Source: Cupriavidus necator (GTDB lineage Bacteria > Pseudomonadota > Gammaproteobacteria > Burkholderiales > Burkholderiaceae). From it: DNA of 64,000 nucleotides. How positions within the stretch are numbered: position 1 is the stretch's first letter; each line of letters begins with the position of its first letter. Below the pieces are notes generated by a model. The model saw nothing but the letters and a program-made list of their open reading frames with translations, had not been told where the DNA came from and made no database searches. A program made the translations under genes and the position numbers. The DNA is taken from the NCBI GenBank assembly GCA_022041995.1, contig CP074390.1, forward strand, positions 1,054,001-1,118,000. The letters run 5' to 3'. Shown one piece after another: positions 59,932 to 64,000 of this stretch.

Positions 59932-61019
59932 ATGGTCAACGTGAAACAGGTCGCTCTCCTTGCCGGCGTGTCTTCCGCCACCGTATCGCGCGCGTTGTCA
60001 GCACCGGAATTGCTGCGCCCAGAGACCCTCAAGCGCGTGCAGGAAGCGATTGCCAGCCTCGACTATGTGCCCTTTGCCGCTGCCCGGATCCTGCGTTCGG
60101 GACGGACCATGTCCATCGGCATCATTGCGCCGACGCTGATGAACGAGCTGTACGCAAGAGCTGTGGACACCCTTGAGAAGCAGCTCGAAGCGCTCGGCTA
60201 TACCGTTGTTCTGACGTGCCATCGCGACAACAGCGAAATCGAGTTGCGCTGTGCGCGCGAACTGCTGGAGCGGCGCGTGGACGGCATCGCCATCATCGGT
60301 TCGCAGCACCATCCCGAAGTCTTCTCTCTTATCCATAAGCACAATGTCCCCTATGTGCTGATGTGGGCAACGGATCGCGAAGGCAGCCATCCTACGGTCG
60401 GCTACGACAACCGGCTCGCGATGCGGCGGCTGACCGCCTACCTGGTAGGCCTTGGGCACCGCGAATTCGCTGTCCTCCCGGGCCGCTGAACACTCAGCAT
60501 CTGTCGGTCCAGCGGCTGGAAGGCGTCAAGGACGTGCTCAGCGAACACGGCATCGCATTGCGTGATGAGCTGGTCCTGCCCACTCCCTATGAGGTCGAGC
60601 CGGCCCGCGCCGCGGCGCGCGCGTGTCTGACCAGTCCACATCGGCCTACCGCACTGATCTGCATAAACGACTTCATCGCGGTCGCCGCCATCGCCGAATG
60701 CCGCGCTCTGGGCCGGTCCATTCCGGCCGATATCTCCGTGACCGGTTTCGGGGACTGGCAGGTCGCGGAGCTTATCACCCCCACCCTGACAACCATGCGG
60801 TCGAATCCAGTGCGTATCGGCGAACTGACCGCGAGGAACATCATTGCGCAGATAGAAGGCACGGCACGGCGAGAAGAACTGCAGAACGAATTCGAGCCCG
60901 AACTGATCGTACGGGAAAGCACGGCCCGCCTCGGCGGTCCAGTCCCTGCGCTTCCCAAGAACCACGTGGCGGCGGACGGTGACGCTGCGATGGGTCGAAC
61001 AGCTGAGAAGGGTCGATAG
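59932..61019 (+). CDS. LacI-family transcriptional regulator, frameshifted in this sequence
   Basis: Starts MVNVKQVALLAGVSSATVSRALSAPE (ATG 59932; ATG 59923 also possible), the LacI helix-turn-helix. The effector domain runs to LGHREFAVLPG and then hits a stop at 60487-60489. The remaining half continues in another frame: PLNTQHLSVQRLEGVKDVL, TALICINDFIAVAAIAECRALGRSIPADISVTGFG. Adding one G in GGG at 60480-60482 gives an intact 362-residue regulator. Last gene of the cluster it probably controls through the operators at 55767 and 55832. Confidence 0.82.
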
Positions 61020-61062
61020 GCGCCGTTGACCAGGAGTGGCGTCGCGGCCAGTGGAACAAGAC

Positions 61063-61093
61063 AGAAGCCCCACGAACTGATCGTGGGGCTTCT
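61063..61093. terminator. Hairpin after the LacI gene
   Basis: Perfect 13-bp inverted repeat AGAAGCCCCACGA (61063-61075) and TCGTGGGGCTTCT (61081-61093) around ACTGA. No clear T tract follows; the strong stem still makes it a likely end point of the operon. Confidence 0.7.
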
Positions 61094-61144
61094 TGACTTC
61101 TCAAAGGCAGTTTCTGGCTTTCAGCACTTTTGCTGCTAGAATCA

Positions 61145-61162
61145 GTAAGCATTTTTGCTTAC
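61145..61162. promoter_or_regulatory. Inverted repeat in the hicAB promoter
   Basis: GTAAGCA (61145-61151) and TGCTTAC (61156-61162) around TTTT, just after a -10-like TAGAAT at 61137-61142. HicB antitoxins with a helix-turn-helix repress their own promoter through such repeats, so this is the likely operator. Confidence 0.55.
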
Positions 61163-61195
61163 CTTTGATGTCCCCTAAGATGCAGGAGGATTCGG

Positions 61196-61373
61196 ATAAA
61201 GCAGAGCGAATTCCGGCGTTGGCTCGCCGGACAGGACGCCACCTCCAGCGACGAAGCAAAAGCATGTGAGGCTGTATCTCAATGGCAGGCAGTCCACGCT
61301 GCCACGGCATCCCAGCCATGAAATCCGTGAAGGGCTGCGCAAGGCGATTCTCAAGCAGCTCGGCCTGTCATGA
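61196..61373 (+). pseudogene. hicA: HicA toxin, inactivated (ATA start and frameshift)
   Basis: KQSEFRRWLAGQDATSSDEA in one frame, then KHVRLYLNGRQSTLPRHPSHEIREGLRKAILKQLGLS in the next, is a HicA mRNA interferase of 58 residues with the catalytic His in the KH strand and the usual LRKAILKQLGL end. Two defects: the codon at the start position (61196), six bases after AGGAGG, is ATA, and an extra A in the run 61258-61261 shifts the frame. Both must be undone to give a toxin. The antitoxin gene 52 bp downstream is intact. Confidence 0.7.
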
Positions 61374-61424
61374 GTCATCGACCTCACGTCCCGACATGCC
61401 CTCGCCGTCCAAAGGAGTACAGAT

Positions 61425-61841
61425 ATGCTGCGTTTCCCTGCCAACGTCGTCCCGGACGACGGCGGTTTTACGGTCTCGTTTCCCGATATCCCGGAAGCCC
61501 TGACTTGCGGCGATACCATCGAGCAGGCGTGCGAAATGGCTGCCGATGCCCTGGCCACGGCCATGGAGTTCTACTTCGAGGATGGACGCCCGGTGCCGCT
61601 GCCGTCCAGGGCGAAACGCAGCCAGCATCTGATCGAGCTTCCGGCCAGCGTTTCAGCAAAGGTGCTGCTGCTCAACGAGATGATCGCGCAGGGCGTCACA
61701 CAGGCCGAACTGGCACGCCGGCTGAATACGCGCAAGCAAGAGGTGCAGCGTATCGTCAACCTCGAGCATGCGACCAAGATCGACACGATCGAGGCAGCCT
61801 TCCGGGCGCTTGGGAAGCGGCTGGAACTCACGATCGCCTGA
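61425..61841 (+). CDS. hicB: HicB-family antitoxin
   Basis: 138 residues; AAAGGAG upstream. N-terminal HicB fold (PDDGGFTVSFPDIPEALTCGDTIEQACEMAADALATAMEFYFEDG) that neutralises HicA and a C-terminal helix-turn-helix (QAELARRLNTRKQEVQRIVNLEHATKIDTIEAAFRALGKRLEL) for autoregulation. The partner toxin gene just upstream appears dead. Confidence 0.9.
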   Translation: MLRFPANVVPDDGGFTVSFPDIPEALTCGDTIEQACEMAADALATAMEFYFEDGRPVPLPSRAKRSQHLIELPASVSAKVLLLNEMIAQGVTQAELARRLNTRKQEVQRIVNLEHATKIDTIEAAFRALGKRLELTIA

Positions 61842-61872
61842 CCGCGCCGAAGCGCCCGCAATCGTCAACGCC

Positions 61873-62535
61873 ATGACTTTCGACCTGTTCGACGACCTGC
61901 CACCGAGTGGCCCCGCCACCGCCACCGTCGACCCCCTCGCCGATGGCGCCGTAGTCCTGCGCGGCCTGGCCCGGCCCGACGCCGAAGTGCTGCTCGCCGA
62001 CGTCGGGGCCATCGTCGCCATCGCTCCCTGGCGGCACATGATCACCCCCGGCGGCCTGAAGATGTCGGTGGCCATGACCAACTGCGGCACGGTCGGCTGG
62101 GTCTCCGACGCGCGCGGCTATCGCTATGACCCCGTCGATCCGCTGCGCGCAAAGCCGTGGCCGGAGATGCCTGCGAGTTTCCGGCAGCTCGCCACCGCCG
62201 CCGCAGCGCAAGCAGGCTTTGCCGGTTTCGAGCCGGATGCCTGCCTGATCAACCGCTATGAGCCGGGCACCCGGCTCTCGCTGCACCAGGACCGCGACGA
62301 GCGCGATTTCAGCGCGCCCATCGTCTCGGTCTCGCTGGGGCTGCCCGCGGTGTTCCTGTTCGGCGGCATGCGCCGCGCGGACCGTCCGCAGCGGGTGCGG
62401 CTGGCGCATGGCGACGTGGTGGTGTGGGGCGGGCCGTCGCGGCTGGCCTTCCACGGCGTGGCGCCGCTGGCCGATGGCGACCATCCGCTGCTGGGGCGGC
62501 TGCGCATCAACCTGACGTTCCGCAAGGCGCTGTAG
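61873..62535 (+). CDS. alkB: AlkB-family 2-oxoglutarate/Fe(II) dioxygenase (DNA alkylation repair)
   Basis: 220 residues from ATG 61873. Iron-ligand motif H-x-D in LSLHQDRDERDF, distal His in LAFHGVAPL, and the 2-oxoglutarate-binding Arg residues in LGRLRINLTFRKAL. NRYEPGTRLSLHQD and VVVWGGPSRLAFHG are AlkB hallmarks. Removes methyl groups from N1-methyladenine and N3-methylcytosine in DNA. Stands alone, 31 bp after hicB. Confidence 0.92.
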   Translation: MTFDLFDDLPPSGPATATVDPLADGAVVLRGLARPDAEVLLADVGAIVAIAPWRHMITPGGLKMSVAMTNCGTVGWVSDARGYRYDPVDPLRAKPWPEMPASFRQLATAAAAQAGFAGFEPDACLINRYEPGTRLSLHQDRDERDFSAPIVSVSLGLPAVFLFGGMRRADRPQRVRLAHGDVVVWGGPSRLAFHGVAPLADGDHPLLGRLRINLTFRKAL

Positions 62536-62618
62536 CCCTCAGCGCCGCCTTTGCACTTTGCCAGGGGTTTTCTACAGTCTATGGACTGCCCTTAACGCCA
62601 TCGAGCAAAGGCCACACC

Positions 62619-63107
62619 ATGCATCTAGACGGCTCCTGCCATTGCGGCGCCATCCATTTCTCGCTTGAGTCCGATTCCCCCTGCCCTTATATGCATTGCC
62701 ATTGCTCGATCTGCCGCAAGACGGCGGGGAGCGGCGGCTACGCGATCAACCTCGGCGGCGATGCGGCCACGCTACGCGTGCGCGGGCGCAAGTACCTTCG
62801 CATCTATCATGCCGTGCTGCGCGAACCCGGCAAGCGCGCGCGGCGCTCGCCGGCGCAGCGGCATTTCTGCGTGAAATGCGGCAGCGCGCTGTGGCTTTGG
62901 GACCCGCGCTGGCCGGAGCTGGTGCATCCGCATGCGTCGGCCATCGATACGCCGCTGCCGCGCCCGCCGGAGGTGGTGGAGGCGGCGCTGGAATCTGTCG
63001 CGCCCTGGGTCGACGTGCCCAAGGGCAAAGGCCATGTGCACTGCGGCACCTGGCCGGAAGAATCGCTGGCGGACTGGCACAAGCGGCACGGCCTGTCGTC
63101 GCGCTGA
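62619..63107 (+). CDS. GFA-family (glutathione-dependent formaldehyde-activating-like) zinc protein
   Basis: 162 residues from ATG 62619. Zinc-binding Cys pattern of the family: GSCHCGAIHFSLE, then MHCHCSICRKTAG and HFCVKCGSALWLW. Real enzymatic activity of most members is unproved, and formaldehyde activation should not be assumed. The C-terminal third (WVDVPKGKGHVHCGTWPEESLADWH) is typical of a Burkholderiales subgroup. Confidence 0.85.
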   Translation: MHLDGSCHCGAIHFSLESDSPCPYMHCHCSICRKTAGSGGYAINLGGDAATLRVRGRKYLRIYHAVLREPGKRARRSPAQRHFCVKCGSALWLWDPRWPELVHPHASAIDTPLPRPPEVVEAALESVAPWVDVPKGKGHVHCGTWPEESLADWHKRHGLSSR

Positions 63108-63125
63108 AAGGCTGCCGTTCGCGAT

Positions 63126-63275
63126 ATGAACCGTGACCTGGTCTCGGCGCACTGGCTGCCCAATGCGGGCATCGGCTACCGCTTCGAGTTCAAGCCGCGT
63201 GTCAATGTGCGGCTTGATGCCGGCTTCGGGCGGCGCACGCGCGGGGTCTGCTTCCAGATCAACGAAGCGCTCTGA
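63126..63275 (+). pseudogene. Omp85/BamA-type surface antigen, C-terminal fragment
   Basis: 49 residues from ATG 63126. GIGYRFEFKPRVNVRLDAGF and GRRTRGVCFQINEAL look like the last two beta strands of a BamA/TamA-like or patatin-linked surface antigen (VRLDxGxG...FxINExF is the usual end). The large upstream part is absent, so it cannot be a working barrel. It ends inside a hairpin. Confidence 0.5.
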
Positions 63276-63303
63276 GCGCCCGGGACGCAAGGCCCGGGCG
63301 CTC
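63274..63303. terminator. Bidirectional hairpin before cysK
   Basis: Perfect 11-bp stem GAGCGCCCGGG (63274-63284) and CCCGGGCGCTC (63293-63303) with an 8-base loop. It lies nine bases after the end of the leftward cysK gene and would serve as its terminator. Confidence 0.7.
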
Positions 63304-63311
63304 ATGCCTGC

Positions 63312-64000
63312 TCAGGCGGGCAGGAACCCTTCGACGGTCAGGTAGCGTTCGCCGGTGTCATAGTTGAAGCCCAGCACGCGCGCATTGGCCGGCAGCTCGG
63401 GCAGCTTCTGCGCGATCGCGGCCAGCGTGGCGCCGGACGAGATGCCGACCAGGATGCCTTCCTCGCGCGCGCAGCGGCGTGCCATCTCGCGCGCGGGCTC
63501 GGCGTCGACCTGGATCACGCCGTCGAGCAACGAGGTATCGAGGTTCTTCGGGATAAAGCCCGCGCCGATGCCCTGGATCGGGTGCGGCGCCGGCGCGCCG
63601 CCGGAGATCACGGGCGAGGCCACCGGCTCGACGCCAAAGACCTTGAGCTGCGGCCACTTGTCCTTCAGCACGCGGGCGCAGCCCGTCAGGTGGCCGCCGG
63701 TGCCGACGCCGGTGATCAGCACATCCAGCCCCTCGGGGAAGTCATTCAGGATTTCCTGCGCGGTGGTGCGCGCGTGCACGTCGACATTGGCCGGATTCTC
63801 GAACTGCTGCGGCATCCATGCGCCCGGCGTGGCGGCGACCAGTTCTTCGGCGCGCGCGATCGAGCCTTTCATGCCCTTCTCGCGCGGGGTCAGGTCGAAG
63901 GTGGCGCCATAAGCCAGCATCAGGCGGCGGCGTTCCACCGACATGCTGTCCGGCATCACCAGCACCAGCTTGTAGCCCTTGACCGCGGCCACCATGGCCA
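63312..64000 (-). CDS. cysK: Cysteine synthase A (O-acetylserine sulfhydrylase), 5' end outside the window
   Basis: About 230 C-terminal residues. PLP-dependent beta-replacement enzyme making cysteine from O-acetylserine and sulfide. Phosphate-binding loop ITGVGTGGHLTGCARVLK, the region MPQQFENPANVDVHARTTAQEI, GIGAGFIPKNLDTSLLDGV and SSGATLAAIAQKL are all present. The PLP lysine and the substrate loop lie in the missing N-terminal part beyond 64000. Confidence 0.93.
   Translation of the reverse strand, partial: AMVAAVKGYKLVLVMPDSMSVERRRLMLAYGATFDLTPREKGMKGSIARAEELVAATPGAWMPQQFENPANVDVHARTTAQEILNDFPEGLDVLITGVGTGGHLTGCARVLKDKWPQLKVFGVEPVASPVISGGAPAPHPIQGIGAGFIPKNLDTSLLDGVIQVDAEPAREMARRCAREEGILVGISSGATLAAIAQKLPELPANARVLGFNYDTGERYLTVEGFLPA

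Noticed and set aside
59821..60489. LacI ORF as a deliberately short, DNA-binding-only regulator
   Set aside because: The other half of the effector domain follows at once in another frame and one G restores full length, so truncation is not a design.

Overview
The window looks like a replicon of a Cupriavidus-type betaproteobacterium. This is an inference from the very high GC, the Bug/TctC receptor proteins, the flagellar gene order and the furan-degradation genes; no rRNA or tRNA gene was seen to anchor it.

Region 1 (0-13.7 kb) is regulatory and DNA-repair sequence: a sigma-54 activator, a PAS hybrid kinase split from its receiver by a one-base frameshift, an SDR oxidoreductase, ligD and ku (bacterial end joining), a second hybrid kinase, a BON-domain periplasmic protein, a Gln/Gly-rich repeat protein and an MpaB/DUF2236 protein. 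Region 2 (13.9-14.6 kb) holds a convincing unannotated small RNA gene on the minus strand and, about 230 bp away, an Hfq-like RNA chaperone gene. Region 3 (14.6-28.1 kb) is flagellar: fliC behind a sigma-28 promoter, flaG, fliD, fliS, fliT, a FliK-domain gene and an FlhB-C-terminal-like gene; then fliE on the minus strand and fliFGHIJK on the plus strand.

Region 4 (28.1-37.4 kb) is a scarred accessory segment. Remnants of a porin, an aldehyde dehydrogenase, an acyl-CoA synthetase, a YedK/SRAP peptidase, possibly a tyrosine recombinase, and an EAL protein surround a CaiB-type CoA-transferase. They also surround a LacI-controlled catabolic operon (FAD oxidoreductase, IlvD/Edd dehydratase, Bug receptor) with a visible promoter and operator.

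Region 5 (37.4-55.6 kb) matches the hmf furfural / 5-hydroxymethylfurfural / 2-furoate pathway known from Cupriavidus basilensis. One minus-strand operon is hmfABCDE plus an MFS transporter: Mo-hydroxylase, CoA ligase and enoyl-CoA-hydratase-like hydrolase, taking furoate to 2-oxoglutarate. The other is hmfF, hmfG, a Bug receptor, hmfH and a desaturase-like gene (UbiD/UbiX and GMC oxidase, taking HMF and FDCA to furoate). Each operon is divergent from its own paralogous LysR gene, and both intergenic regions carry the same promoter/operator element. An aldehyde dehydrogenase overlaps the second LysR gene. Region 6 (55.6-61 kb) is another LacI-type catabolic cluster (FAD-linked oxidase, CoA-transferase, Bug receptor, LacI) behind a promoter with two palindromic operators. 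Region 7 (61-64 kb) has a broken hicA with intact hicB, an AlkB-like dioxygenase, a GFA-family protein, an Omp85 fragment and the 3' part of cysK.

Six otherwise normal genes (hybrid kinase, fliH, fliK, hmfB, hmfH, lacI) are each broken by one missing base, and adding one G or C restores the frame. Sequencing or assembly error is the first explanation, so these six should not be read as true pseudogenes without checking.
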